From contig NZ_FWYE01000001.1 of NCBI RefSeq assembly GCF_900176435.1, positions 496,001 to 560,000 on the forward strand: a DNA stretch of 64,000 nt. The letters run 5' to 3'. This DNA is from Picrophilus oshimae DSM 9789 (GTDB lineage Archaea > Thermoplasmatota > Thermoplasmata > Thermoplasmatales > Thermoplasmataceae). The translations under genes were made by a program, and so were the position numbers. Shown in pieces: positions 47,167 through 56,418 of this stretch. The notes beneath the pieces were generated by a model. The model did no database searches, was not told the origin of the DNA, and saw only the letters and a list, made by a program, of their open reading frames with translations. Every line of letters starts with the position of its first letter. The stretch's first letter is position 1.

Positions 47167-47899
47167 ATATTATAAAAAGCCCAGGCTTAGCAATCCTGTA
47201 TTAATTAGTGGCCTTCCCGGTATAGGCAACGTTGGCAAGATAACCGTCGATTATCTAATAGAGAAGTTAAAACCGGAAAGGCTCCTTGATATTATTTCAG
47301 AGCATTTTCCACCACAGGTCTTTATTGATAGTAACTCTGTGGTAAGCATAGCAAAGAACACAATGTATTATAAAAAGAGACGCGGTAAGAGCGATTTAAT
47401 CTTCCTCACAGGTGATTTCCAGGGAACAAGCCAAGAGGGGCAGTACGAATTATCAAGTAAGATACTTGAGATCTGCAAGGAATTAAAGGTTTCAATGATA
47501 TATACACTTGGCGGTTACAGCATAGGCAGAATCGTTGATAACCCAAGGGTGCTTGGTGCTGTTACAGACATTGATTTAATAGATGATATAAGCAGGGCCG
47601 GCGTAATCTTTCCAAAGGGTGAACCTGCAGGCGGTATAGTTGGCTCTGCCGGTTTGATGCTCGGCCTTGGAAAGGAGGTCTTTAACATGAAGGGTGCATG
47701 CCTGATGGGTGAAACCTCGGGCTATTTTGCCGACCCAAAGGGAGCAATTGCAATACTAAGGGCGTTAACAAGGATCATAGATGTAACCGTTGATGAAAAG
47801 GACATTGAGGAAAAGGCAAGGCAGATAGAGGAAATCACAGAAAAGATGAAGGAAGAAACAACCAGCAAGAACAGGGATGATTTAAACTACTTTGGATAA
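47147..47899 (+). CDS. PAC2 family proteasome assembly chaperone-like protein
   Basis: About 250 residues from ATG 47147 (a GTG at 47138 is also in frame). Signature GLPGIGNVGKITVDYLIEKL, LTGDFQGTSQEGQYEL, YTLGGYSIGRI and CLMGETSGYF. Homologues of eukaryotic PAC2, which helps 20S proteasome assembly; the archaeal role is inferred from the family. Last gene of the L44e operon. A helical Lys/Glu-rich tail ends the protein. Confidence 0.88.
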   Translation: MEKIVIKYYKKPRLSNPVLISGLPGIGNVGKITVDYLIEKLKPERLLDIISEHFPPQVFIDSNSVVSIAKNTMYYKKRRGKSDLIFLTGDFQGTSQEGQYELSSKILEICKELKVSMIYTLGGYSIGRIVDNPRVLGAVTDIDLIDDISRAGVIFPKGEPAGGIVGSAGLMLGLGKEVFNMKGACLMGETSGYFADPKGAIAILRALTRIIDVTVDEKDIEEKARQIEEITEKMKEETTSKNRDDLNYFG

Positions 47900-47966
47900 T
47901 TTATATAAAACAATATTAAAAACTTTCTTTACATAGTTATAATAAAGATGCAGGGCTTATATAAAT

Positions 47967-48413
47967 ATGCTTAAGGTTGGTGATAATGCACCTGATTTTG
48001 AGGCCATTTCTGACAGTAATGAAAAGATAAGGCTCAGCGACGAGGTAAAAAAGCACAGGGTCGTTCTATATTTTTATCCAAAGGATGATACACCCGGATG
48101 CACAACAGAGGCCTGTACATTCAGGGATAACTACAATGAGCTTTTATCACTCGGTGGCAACGTCATTGGTGTCAGCTCAGACTCAATAGAATCGCACAGA
48201 AAATTCAAGGAGAAATACAGGCTGCCATTTACATTAATAAGCGATCCTGATGGCAAGATACGAAAATTATACGATGCAACAGGCTTGATGCTGCCTCCAA
48301 GGATAACATATGTTATCGATAAAAACATGAAAATAATCGAGGCCTTTAATTCACAGATGCGGCCAAGGGATCATGTTGAAATATCAATAAATGCATTAAA
48401 ATCAAAAAATTAG
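47967..48413 (+). CDS. bcp: peroxiredoxin, Bcp family, two-Cys type
   Basis: 148 residues. Peroxidatic and resolving cysteines are spaced C-x4-C in DDTPGCTTEACTF, the classical atypical 2-Cys Bcp. Detoxifies peroxides with thioredoxin-like reductants. Shares its stop region (TTAG) with the convergent LutB-like gene. Paralogue of the one-Cys form at 13192-13644. Confidence 0.94.
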   Translation: MLKVGDNAPDFEAISDSNEKIRLSDEVKKHRVVLYFYPKDDTPGCTTEACTFRDNYNELLSLGGNVIGVSSDSIESHRKFKEKYRLPFTLISDPDGKIRKLYDATGLMLPPRITYVIDKNMKIIEAFNSQMRPRDHVEISINALKSKN

Positions 48414-49534
48414 TTTATATCCAGGAATTTTATTTTTTCTATAATCTTTGGTATATCTATATTCATTGGGCACACCTCACGGCAGCCTCCTGAGTGCATG
48501 CACAGTTGCGATTTTGAGTAATCCTGCATTGTTATTGCGGACCACATGATGCCCGTTGGCCCTGTATATGGCGGATTCCCAAATTTCCTTCCATAAAGCC
48601 TGTATGCAGGGCATGAAAAGTAGCAGCGGCCGCATCTTATGCATAAAAGCGATTCCTTCATTGTTTCATCCCTTGATGCCTCAAGTCTTCCGTTGTCTAT
48701 TAAAATTAAATGGAACTCTGCCGGACCGGTTGCAGGCGTTACCTTTTTCAATTCTATGTCACCTGTTGAGCTTGGCCCAGAGGTTACATTTATATATGTT
48801 GGTGGGTAAAATCCTGCATATGCAGCCTGGACCATTGCCTCCTCAAAGGCATCTGAAAGCCTTGGGACAATCTTGTCTATTCCTGTAACGGCTATATGTA
48901 TCCTTGGCATGACAGTATCCATTCTTATATTACCCTCGTTCTCGACAAGTATTACAGAGCCTGTATCAGCAGCAATAGCATTTGCGCCGGTTATGCCAAC
49001 ATCAGCATTTACATACTTTTCCATCAAAAAATCACGAACATACTTTACCATGTCCTCTATTGATGTATTATTATTTATACCATCTGAAAGGTTTTTATTT
49101 AATAGCCCTGCAACATCATCCTTTGAAAGATGTATTGCAGGCGCAACAAGGTGTGATGGCATATCGTTTCCTATCTGGACAAGGTACTCCCCAAGGTCCG
49201 TTTCCCAGACGTCTTTGTTATGTAAATGCTCCCTTAATGATATTTCATATAAAACATTTGATTTTGATAAAACTATTCTGTTTTTATCCTTTATTATATT
49301 ATCTATTATTGAAAGTGCCTCTTCTTTATTTCTTGCAAAGTGGAAATTGCCGTTTGATGCCTCCACATTTTTTTTAACAAGATTTATATACATTTCAATG
49401 TTGTTAATGACCTCAAGCTTTTTATTTCTAAGATCCCTTGCCGCCTCAATTATATATGGATGCTCCTCAAGTATTTTATGAACCTTTGGTGCGTTGTTTT
49501 TTATAGCATTTGATACATTTACCGTCCAGTTCAT
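48410..49534 (-). CDS. lutB: LutB-like Fe-S protein of lactate utilisation
   Basis: 374 residues: LUD domain (about 60-270; GITGANAIAADTGSVILVENEGN) and a C-terminal double 4Fe-4S module (CIRCGRCYFSCPAYRLYG and CMHSGGCREVCPMNIDIP). Matches LutB/YkgF, the electron-carrying subunit of LutABC, which oxidises L-lactate. It overlaps the stop of the upstream LutA-like gene by 4 bases (ATGA). No LutC gene is seen nearby. Confidence 0.88.
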   Translation of the reverse strand: MNWTVNVSNAIKNNAPKVHKILEEHPYIIEAARDLRNKKLEVINNIEMYINLVKKNVEASNGNFHFARNKEEALSIIDNIIKDKNRIVLSKSNVLYEISLREHLHNKDVWETDLGEYLVQIGNDMPSHLVAPAIHLSKDDVAGLLNKNLSDGINNNTSIEDMVKYVRDFLMEKYVNADVGITGANAIAADTGSVILVENEGNIRMDTVMPRIHIAVTGIDKIVPRLSDAFEEAMVQAAYAGFYPPTYINVTSGPSSTGDIELKKVTPATGPAEFHLILIDNGRLEASRDETMKESLLCIRCGRCYFSCPAYRLYGRKFGNPPYTGPTGIMWSAITMQDYSKSQLCMHSGGCREVCPMNIDIPKIIEKIKFLDIN

Positions 49535-50400
49535 GAAACAACCTCCGCTATATCCTTAACATTTTTTGAGAATTTTGATAGATTTTCATAGCATAGCGGG
49601 CAGGCAACAAGTATATTCTCATTCAATGAGCTCAGCTGTTTATATCTTAGCTCTGCCACACCCTCGCTGTCTTTTTCCGAGATTATTCCCAATGGCCCAC
49701 CGCAGCAGAAACCCATCTCCTTTGATGTTATTAAATAATCCTCTGTTAGCTCTATTCCGGAATCATTTATAAGCGATCTTATCTTATCGTACATGTTATA
49801 ATGCCTTGAGTAAAGGCATGAATCATGGAAAACATATGATCCGGTTCCGGTGAATTTCACAAGCTCAAGGTAGTTTTTTACATCAAGATCAAGATTGGCC
49901 CTCTTAATAGCGTTATGTGTATGCGGATCAAGGGTTATTATCCTTTTTACACCATGCCCTTTAAAGAAATCGTTTAATCTCTTCGAGTAATCATTGAACG
50001 CATCAATCATGCCAAGCTCAATTAACAGTGCGCCGCTGTATGGCTCCTCATCATAAAGATATCCAAATTCCACGTCTGACTTTTTAAGCATTTCAGAGAT
50101 ATTTTTTAATATTTTAAATGACCTGTTCATTTGATCCATATCAGGTTTAAAAAGGCCTGCGAGGGACATTAAGCTCCTTGGTATTTTTATTTTTGAAAAT
50201 GAATTTGCATATCTTTCAAATTTTTTTAATAACGGTGCGATCTGATACATGTAAGATGTGTAGATTACTGTTTCACCTCCATGCCTTATATCGTTTGTCC
50301 ATGATGAGAAAAGCTTTTTATCCAATGGAAATGGTAAATAGCTTTCCATGAGGTTTTTGTATATAATGTCCCTTATATTTTTTAGATAATTCACGTACAT
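49531..50400 (-). CDS. LutA-like CCG-domain Fe-S protein with one degenerate repeat
   Basis: 289 residues related to LutA/GlpC/HdrB. The second CCG domain is intact (FHDSCLYSRH, GFCCGGPLGI, ACPLCYENL). In the first half the equivalent place reads EEPYSGALLIE with no cysteines, so only one cluster can be formed. Upstream partner of LutB-like protein; likely forms the catalytic side of a lactate or similar 2-hydroxyacid oxidising complex. Confidence 0.82.
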   Translation of the reverse strand: MYVNYLKNIRDIIYKNLMESYLPFPLDKKLFSSWTNDIRHGGETVIYTSYMYQIAPLLKKFERYANSFSKIKIPRSLMSLAGLFKPDMDQMNRSFKILKNISEMLKKSDVEFGYLYDEEPYSGALLIELGMIDAFNDYSKRLNDFFKGHGVKRIITLDPHTHNAIKRANLDLDVKNYLELVKFTGTGSYVFHDSCLYSRHYNMYDKIRSLINDSGIELTEDYLITSKEMGFCCGGPLGIISEKDSEGVAELRYKQLSSLNENILVACPLCYENLSKFSKNVKDIAEVVS

Positions 50401-50431
50401 ATAAATAATAAAATAAGTTTGTATTTAATGT

Positions 50432-52150
50432 TTATTCCTTACATGTCTTAAGATACCTATCAAACCATGCAAGCTTTTTATACAGTCTATCGATCATATT
50501 TTTTGGTATGCCGGCCCTGGCATGCTCATGGTTATCACCAAGGTATCTTATTAATTCCGTATCTATATTGTTAAGCTTTAGTCCAATGAAAAACTGCTCT
50601 GCCTGCTCTATAGGGCATCTATAGTCCTCCTCGCCCGTTATTAACATCAATGGCGTTTTTACGTTTTTAACATATTTTATAGGCGAATATTTCATTAGTT
50701 TTTCAATGGATTCGTCCTTGTATGGATCATCTATGTTAAGCTGTATTGCATTGAACCAGAATCCTATGTCGCTTGTTCCTATCATGCTTAAAAGGTTTGA
50801 TATGCTTCTCTCTGAAATGCCGCACTTAAAGTAATCATAATGCGATACTATCCAGTTTGTTAAATAGCCGCCATAGGAACCACCGGTAATGCCAAAGCAG
50901 TTTTTTATATTATATCTTTTCCTTATGTATTCTATTAGATCAAATATGTATTTTGTATCAAGATTTCCCCAGTCACCAACACAGGCCTTTTCATATTCCT
51001 GGCCGTAGCCGGTGCTGCCCGGGGGATTTGAATATAATATGTTATATCCGTTATCATAAAAGTACTGGAACTCTATATAATATGATCTTCCGTATGCCGC
51101 ATTTGGTCCGCCATGTATAAAAAGTATCGTTGGTGCATCCCTTGAATAAAGCATAAAAAATGCCTCCCCATTCATAAAGTCAATGATCTCCGTGGTTTTT
51201 CCATTTACATTGTTTATATCAATCTCGCCATTAAAATTTATAATACATGGTTTTTCCGGCGTTGAATATATGTAAGCAAGTCCAGAGTCATTCACGTCGA
51301 ACTCCCTTATGTAATAATTATTATCGGTTACCTTCTCTATCTTATCAGAGATTCTGTATATGTTTGAATATGATCTTTCCTGTGCTATTATATAAAGATC
51401 ATCATTATAAAATTTCATCTGCCTTCCGGTGGACATAAATGAATCGCTTATTATGCTAACCGCAGAGTCGCTGCCAACGATTAAATCATTATTATCCATT
51501 CTCAGCCTCCTCACCTCACCTGCCTTCATTGCCGGACTCCATGTGAATGCAATTTTTCCTCTTTCTGATACTGCAATTGATGACACATCAATGTTTTCTG
51601 CGATCTTTTCCATGATGTTTCCTGAAAAATCTATTTTATAAAGATTTGATATATTATAATCGTTCAGCTCATTTACAAGTATAAAATCATCGTTTGCGGC
51701 CGCATCGCCCACATCACCACTGAATATGCATCTTCCATTAATGTCATATAAATGGAAGTTCGTTGATAAATAACCGTATCCATTGAACCTGTATTTTAGC
51801 CTTTTTGCCTCAAAGAATGTTTTTTCCTCAGGTTTTTCCCTGGCTATTGCAAGTATTCTGTTGCCTGCTGAAATGATCTTTTTTATTTTAAAGAATGATG
51901 CAACCCTCTGCGGTTCGGAGCCATAATCAAGCCTTATTATGCTATCTTCATCCTTACCAGATCTTATATAATAAAGGGCTCCATTAAAAACAGGATTATG
52001 ATCATTTCCGGAGAAGGTTATTTTTTTATCTCCATGGTATATATAAGTCCTGTACTCGCCGTTCTCTATCTCCTTTACGGTGTAAAAAAGGCCGCCGTCA
52101 AGAGAAAGGTCACCTGCAATTCTTATACCATAAGCTTCCTCTGGTTTCAT
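50432..52150 (-). CDS. S9 family acylaminoacyl/prolyl oligopeptidase
   Basis: 572 residues: beta-propeller (about 1-310) and alpha/beta hydrolase domain. Oxyanion region FIHGGPNAAYG; nucleophile in GITGGSYGGYL; Asp in LITGEEDYRCP; His in GDNHEHARAG. It cleaves short peptides in the cytoplasm, consistent with peptide scavenging in a heterotroph. Single gene. Confidence 0.92.
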   Translation of the reverse strand: MKPEEAYGIRIAGDLSLDGGLFYTVKEIENGEYRTYIYHGDKKITFSGNDHNPVFNGALYYIRSGKDEDSIIRLDYGSEPQRVASFFKIKKIISAGNRILAIAREKPEEKTFFEAKRLKYRFNGYGYLSTNFHLYDINGRCIFSGDVGDAAANDDFILVNELNDYNISNLYKIDFSGNIMEKIAENIDVSSIAVSERGKIAFTWSPAMKAGEVRRLRMDNNDLIVGSDSAVSIISDSFMSTGRQMKFYNDDLYIIAQERSYSNIYRISDKIEKVTDNNYYIREFDVNDSGLAYIYSTPEKPCIINFNGEIDINNVNGKTTEIIDFMNGEAFFMLYSRDAPTILFIHGGPNAAYGRSYYIEFQYFYDNGYNILYSNPPGSTGYGQEYEKACVGDWGNLDTKYIFDLIEYIRKRYNIKNCFGITGGSYGGYLTNWIVSHYDYFKCGISERSISNLLSMIGTSDIGFWFNAIQLNIDDPYKDESIEKLMKYSPIKYVKNVKTPLMLITGEEDYRCPIEQAEQFFIGLKLNNIDTELIRYLGDNHEHARAGIPKNMIDRLYKKLAWFDRYLKTCKE

Positions 52151-52219
52151 AATGGTTTATCTATGTTAAATATTAACATTTTTGCCAATTTATTTATAAT
52201 GATTTTTGATAAGCATTTA

Positions 52220-52810
52220 ATGAGGGCCATTCTTATAAACAAGAGCAATGTAAAAAAGATATCAAAGTTTTTCAATGGTGATAGGGAAAAGATGAATATT
52301 ACAGAAAAATTCATAGAATACTTTGGCGATAATATAGTCTTTGTAAAATACTATGAGGACTCCGATATAGATCTCAAGGTTAAAACATACAAAAATGATT
52401 ATAAATACATAAAAATAATAATATCAAGCAACAACGTCTTTAATATTATGCTACTGGATTTAAAAAGCAGGAGGATTGGCAGGTCCAATCTTTACTCAAT
52501 AATAAGGTCTTCAGCAGATCTTTCCAGGGAAACAAGATCTGAGATCTCAAGATTTCTGGACGTTATAATAGGCAGAAAGAATTTAATATGGTTATTATAC
52601 GATAGCAATACCGGGTATACGTTCCCTGTTAATAATTATATAATAAAGGATATAATAATGGATCAAATATACAGCTTGAACAGATCCTCGACACTGCAGC
52701 CGGAACATAATATAGAGGTGCCGGTATCATACATAACATCATACTGGAAAAACTATCTAAAGAGAAACAATAAGAGATCAATCGATGTATGGCACCAGAT
52801 GATCTTTTAA
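52220..52810 (+). CDS. unrecognised protein
   Basis: About 196 residues from ATG 52220. The frame is open from 51998, but that would overlap the S9 gene promoter; TTTATAAT at 52193-52200 lies about 25 bases before 52220, favouring a leaderless start there. Alternative ATGs at 52163 and 52199. Mixed alpha/beta, charged, with no membrane segments after this start. WKNYLKRNNKRSIDVWHQMIF closes the protein. No family recognised. Confidence 0.6.
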   Translation: MRAILINKSNVKKISKFFNGDREKMNITEKFIEYFGDNIVFVKYYEDSDIDLKVKTYKNDYKYIKIIISSNNVFNIMLLDLKSRRIGRSNLYSIIRSSADLSRETRSEISRFLDVIIGRKNLIWLLYDSNTGYTFPVNNYIIKDIIMDQIYSLNRSSTLQPEHNIEVPVSYITSYWKNYLKRNNKRSIDVWHQMIF

Positions 52811-52856
52811 ATTAAATAAAACTTATTTATTAATTATGGATATCATTTAGATATAA

Positions 52857-54065
52857 ATGGATTACGATATCGATCTTGCAATTGTTGGTGGCGGCCTTGC
52901 CGGTCTTTCAGCTGCCATTACCGCATCCAGGCTTGGGATATCTTGCATAGTCCTTGAACGCGGTGAGTACTCAGGATCAAAGAACGTAAGCGGTGGCAGA
53001 ATGTACATTCATTCACTGAAGCGGCTCCTTGGCGATAGATTTGATGAGGCCCCTCTGGAACTGCCCGTTGAGTCAGAGCGCTATTTTATAAAATGCGGTG
53101 AAAAATCAATTAGCTTCTCATTTTCTGAGGAGAATAAAAAAAATAGCTACACTGTGCTCCGTGCAAAGTTTGACCGCTGGCTATCGCAGTTTGCAGAGGA
53201 AGCCGGTGTGCCAGTTTCATATAGTACCCTGGTAAAAAATGCATCAAGGGACAATGGAATAATGCTTGAGACAAACCGTGGTGATATAAGGGCGCCACTT
53301 GTTATAGAGGCGGATGGCGTTGGCTCCTCATTATCAAGGTTTCTTGATAAAAAGGAGTTAAAACCAGAGTTTTACATGCTTGGCATAAAGGAGATCATTG
53401 AAAGCGGTGAAAACAAAACAGGTGAGGCCAATACATTTATAGGCTACAGCGGGGGCGTCAAGGGCGGTGGCTTTATGTACACGAATAAAAACTCAATATC
53501 GCTCGGTCTAACATTGAAGATCGAATCATTGCAGAATAATAACGAAATATCACACGAACTGATAGAGAAATTCCGTGAATCACTGAACATAGATGGCAAA
53601 ATACTTGAATACTCGGCGCATATGATACCATTCTACGGATATAAAAACATAAAAAATATATCATCAGAGAACCTGCTTGTAACAGGCGATGCAGCCGGAC
53701 TTTTAATAAACGATGGTTTTGCAATACGCGGCATGGACCTTGCAATAGAATCAGGAATGATAGCGGCGCAGGCGGCAGAAAAGATCTTAAAATCAAAGAA
53801 TTATGGTGATACATCAATATACAATAAAATGATGTATGGCAGCCAGGTCATGAACGATCTAAAAACGGCATCCAGCATCTTTGATTTATTTAACAGCGAT
53901 GAGTTCTTTAATGTCTATCCAAAGGTTTTATGCGATGCCTTTTCAAAGGTCTTTACCGTTGATGATGATTACAGAAAGCCCTTTATAAAGTATGCAATGG
54001 AGGGCGCGCACGATAATAATATAAGCCTGTTATCGATGCTTAGAAATATCATGAGGGTGATGTGA
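52857..54065 (+). CDS. fixC: FixC-like electron-transfer flavoprotein-quinone oxidoreductase
   Basis: 402 residues. FAD motif LAIVGGGLAGLSAAITASRLG, then NVSGGRMY, and C-terminal LLVTGDAAGLLINDGFAIRGMDLA. Fits the FixC family that passes electrons from ETF to quinone. Ends at the start of the FixX ferredoxin. FixA/FixB (ETF subunits) are not in the window. Confidence 0.9.
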   Translation: MDYDIDLAIVGGGLAGLSAAITASRLGISCIVLERGEYSGSKNVSGGRMYIHSLKRLLGDRFDEAPLELPVESERYFIKCGEKSISFSFSEENKKNSYTVLRAKFDRWLSQFAEEAGVPVSYSTLVKNASRDNGIMLETNRGDIRAPLVIEADGVGSSLSRFLDKKELKPEFYMLGIKEIIESGENKTGEANTFIGYSGGVKGGGFMYTNKNSISLGLTLKIESLQNNNEISHELIEKFRESLNIDGKILEYSAHMIPFYGYKNIKNISSENLLVTGDAAGLLINDGFAIRGMDLAIESGMIAAQAAEKILKSKNYGDTSIYNKMMYGSQVMNDLKTASSIFDLFNSDEFFNVYPKVLCDAFSKVFTVDDDYRKPFIKYAMEGAHDNNISLLSMLRNIMRVM

Positions 54066-54332
54066 ATGGATCTTTTAAAAAGATTATCACTTGAAAAGCA
54101 CGATGTTGATTCAAAACCACATATAACGGTTAATCTGGATATCTGTGCAAAATGTAAGGAAAAGCCATGCGTAAGGGTTTGCCCCGCAGGCACATATGAT
54201 CCTGACCCAGAAAAAATAATGATAGTACACTATGAAAGATGCGTTGAATGCAGCGCTGCCCTTGTGGCATGCCCTTACGGCTCCATAAAGTTTAGCTATC
54301 CAGAAAAGGGTGTTTCGTACACCTATGGATAA
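54066..54332 (+). CDS. fixX: FixX ferredoxin-like protein
   Basis: 88 residues. Cysteine sets CAKCKEKPCVRVCPAGTY and CVECSAALVACPYGS. The second set lacks one Cys of the full motif, as in other FixX proteins with one 4Fe-4S cluster. Starts right after the fixC stop. Ends 10 bases inside the convergent nuclease gene. Confidence 0.9.
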   Translation: MDLLKRLSLEKHDVDSKPHITVNLDICAKCKEKPCVRVCPAGTYDPDPEKIMIVHYERCVECSAALVACPYGSIKFSYPEKGVSYTYG

Positions 54333-55621
54333 TTTCTGAAGATCTCTGATCTGCATGAGCATGATCTGAACTGGCAGGAATCTATTGAAAACTCAGGGCA
54401 CATATCAAGATCCTCTGGTTTATCATTTTTTAACGCATCATTTATTTTATCAATTAATGATTTTGCATTATTTTTTAATATATTAAGATCAAAGCTGTAT
54501 TTATATGCTAAGATCTTCATGTTCATTTTTGGATATAAAACTATTATATAACCAGTCTCTGAATTCCTGTTTGCGCATTCAAATGCAAGCTCCTTTACAT
54601 ATGTTTCAGGTGGATTACGCTCGTAAATGGAATTATTTACCTTTGCTATATATGGAATAAATTTGCTATCATAAATGTTTCTTGCAATGTACCTGTCATT
54701 GCTTATTATATTTAAACAGGAGCTTTTGTTTTGCCTCCTTTGCTCCTCTGGTGTTATTGCAAATTGTGATTCTGATATTGCATCATTTAATATATAGAAC
54801 AACCTGTTGTTTTCATATTTTGATGGCCCAATTGCCCTCTTTTTTACTATATCGTCATTTTTTATTCTGTGATAGTACCTCCTTGGATATATCAAATCAT
54901 GGTATGATATTCCAGGATAATTTGAAAGATTTACCTTTATATCAAAGCTTTTTATATCTATCAGGCCGTCAAGCCATTTATAATCCAGGGTGTCAAGCTC
55001 ATCGCATCTGCATAATTTATCATGGTGCAGTGTACAGCTCTGTATGTATCTGCATTTTGGCACCCCATTGCCATCATCGAACATTTTATATCTTCTTAGC
55101 ATTTCATTTTCAATTTCATTGCCTTTTATTATTTTTACAATAAAGCCATATGATTCCATTTTATCATTAACAAAGACAAGCCTGCATTCATCGTTTTTAT
55201 TCATTACAGCGTAAAATATGCACTGCTCAAGATCCATTATATATTTATTTTTAACGTCATCAATGGTTATTGCCTCGGCATGCTTGCTCTTGAACTCAAC
55301 AATGTAATTTTCAAAGACAAAATCTATCCTGCCTATTATACCCTTTAAATTGTTTTTACCTGCGACGGTCTCCTCAAAGGACATAAAACCAGGCATATTC
55401 TCGAAGAATGACCTTGCCATTTCATGCATCTCGCCGCCTGATTCAAGTATTCTTACCTGCTCCTCAGGTATCTTGTAGTCATTATTTCTTACATAGATGG
55501 AATATGCAGGATTTACAAGATCTGTTACATATATGTACCTTATATTTTTACTGTATTCCTTGATGAAGATATTCTTTATTATTCCTGATAGCTCATTATC
55601 CAGGGTAAATGATGAAATCAT
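54323..55621 (-). CDS. Cas4/RecB-like PD-(D/E)XK nuclease with cysteine clusters
   Basis: 432 residues. Nuclease motifs in order: a GxxxH-like element (GGEMHEM, His66), Asp100 in IGRIDFVF, E-F-K (109-111) in IVEFKSK, and QxxxY (133-137) in LEQCIFYAV. Directly after are four cysteines (190, 196, 204, 206; PKCRYIQSC, LCRC) as in Fe-S Cas4/AddB nucleases. A C-terminal domain of about 220 residues of unknown type ends in a second cluster, CPEFSIDSCQFRSCSC. No Cas genes or repeats nearby. Possible repair nuclease; overlaps fixX by 10 bases at its 3' end. Confidence 0.8.
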   Translation of the reverse strand: MISSFTLDNELSGIIKNIFIKEYSKNIRYIYVTDLVNPAYSIYVRNNDYKIPEEQVRILESGGEMHEMARSFFENMPGFMSFEETVAGKNNLKGIIGRIDFVFENYIVEFKSKHAEAITIDDVKNKYIMDLEQCIFYAVMNKNDECRLVFVNDKMESYGFIVKIIKGNEIENEMLRRYKMFDDGNGVPKCRYIQSCTLHHDKLCRCDELDTLDYKWLDGLIDIKSFDIKVNLSNYPGISYHDLIYPRRYYHRIKNDDIVKKRAIGPSKYENNRLFYILNDAISESQFAITPEEQRRQNKSSCLNIISNDRYIARNIYDSKFIPYIAKVNNSIYERNPPETYVKELAFECANRNSETGYIIVLYPKMNMKILAYKYSFDLNILKNNAKSLIDKINDALKNDKPEDLDMCPEFSIDSCQFRSCSCRSEIFRNYP

Positions 55622-55725
55622 GTTATGATTATATAATAAAAACTAAAAAGTTTTTCAAACAATTATATTTTAATATTATTTATGAATTAACTTACAAGAT
55701 ATTAAAATAGCAATAGGTGGAATCA

Positions 55726-56418
55726 TTGGAAATAAGGCAGATTGTTTATCCGGGTGAGAAGATAGATCTCGAAGGCCAGAAGCCAAGGAACGGCCTTTAT
55801 GAGGAGAATGACGAATACTACTCAGAATATTTTGGCGTTGTTCAGAAAAGTGATAAATTTATAGACATAGTACCATTCAACGGGCCCTACATGCCAAGGA
55901 TCAACGACAAGGTTATAGGCAAGGTAATCGATGTCAGTGCAACGATGTGGACCGTTGATATAAACTCACCATACTTCTCATTGATGCATATGAACGACAC
56001 GCCATGGCATGTTACATCCGGCGACCTAAGGAAATATTTAAATGTTGGCGATTACATATATGCAAAGGTATCAATACTCAACGAGATAAAGGAAAGCTGG
56101 CTCTCGCTTAAAGATGTAAACCTAAGAAAGCTTGAGGAGGGCAGTATAATATACATAAAGGCCCCAAAGGTGCCAAGGGTCATAGGCAAGGCCGGAAACA
56201 TGATAAACATGATAAAGAGCGAAACAAATACAAAGATCATCGTTGGCCAGAATGGTTTAATATGGATAGATGGTGAGCCCGAAAATGTTGATCTTGCCAT
56301 AAACGCAATAGGCATGGTTGAAAAGGAGGCACATACCTTTGGGCTTACAGACAGGGTAAAGGCATATCTTGATAAAATGAAGGGTGGAAACAATGGAAGA
56401 AGTGAAGTTAATCAATGA
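55726..56418 (+). CDS. rrp4: exosome RNA-binding subunit Rrp4
   Basis: Cap subunit of the archaeal exosome. N-terminal domain, S1 domain (INDKVIGKVIDVSATMWTVDI) and KH domain (VPRVIGKAGNMINMIKSETNT). A GTG at 55717 opens the frame, but AGGTGG at 55715-55720 ends 5 bases before TTG 55726, the same spacing as at rpl1 and rrp41, so TTG is preferred (230 residues). First gene of the exosome superoperon. Confidence 0.95.
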   Translation: MEIRQIVYPGEKIDLEGQKPRNGLYEENDEYYSEYFGVVQKSDKFIDIVPFNGPYMPRINDKVIGKVIDVSATMWTVDINSPYFSLMHMNDTPWHVTSGDLRKYLNVGDYIYAKVSILNEIKESWLSLKDVNLRKLEEGSIIYIKAPKVPRVIGKAGNMINMIKSETNTKIIVGQNGLIWIDGEPENVDLAINAIGMVEKEAHTFGLTDRVKAYLDKMKGGNNGRSEVNQ

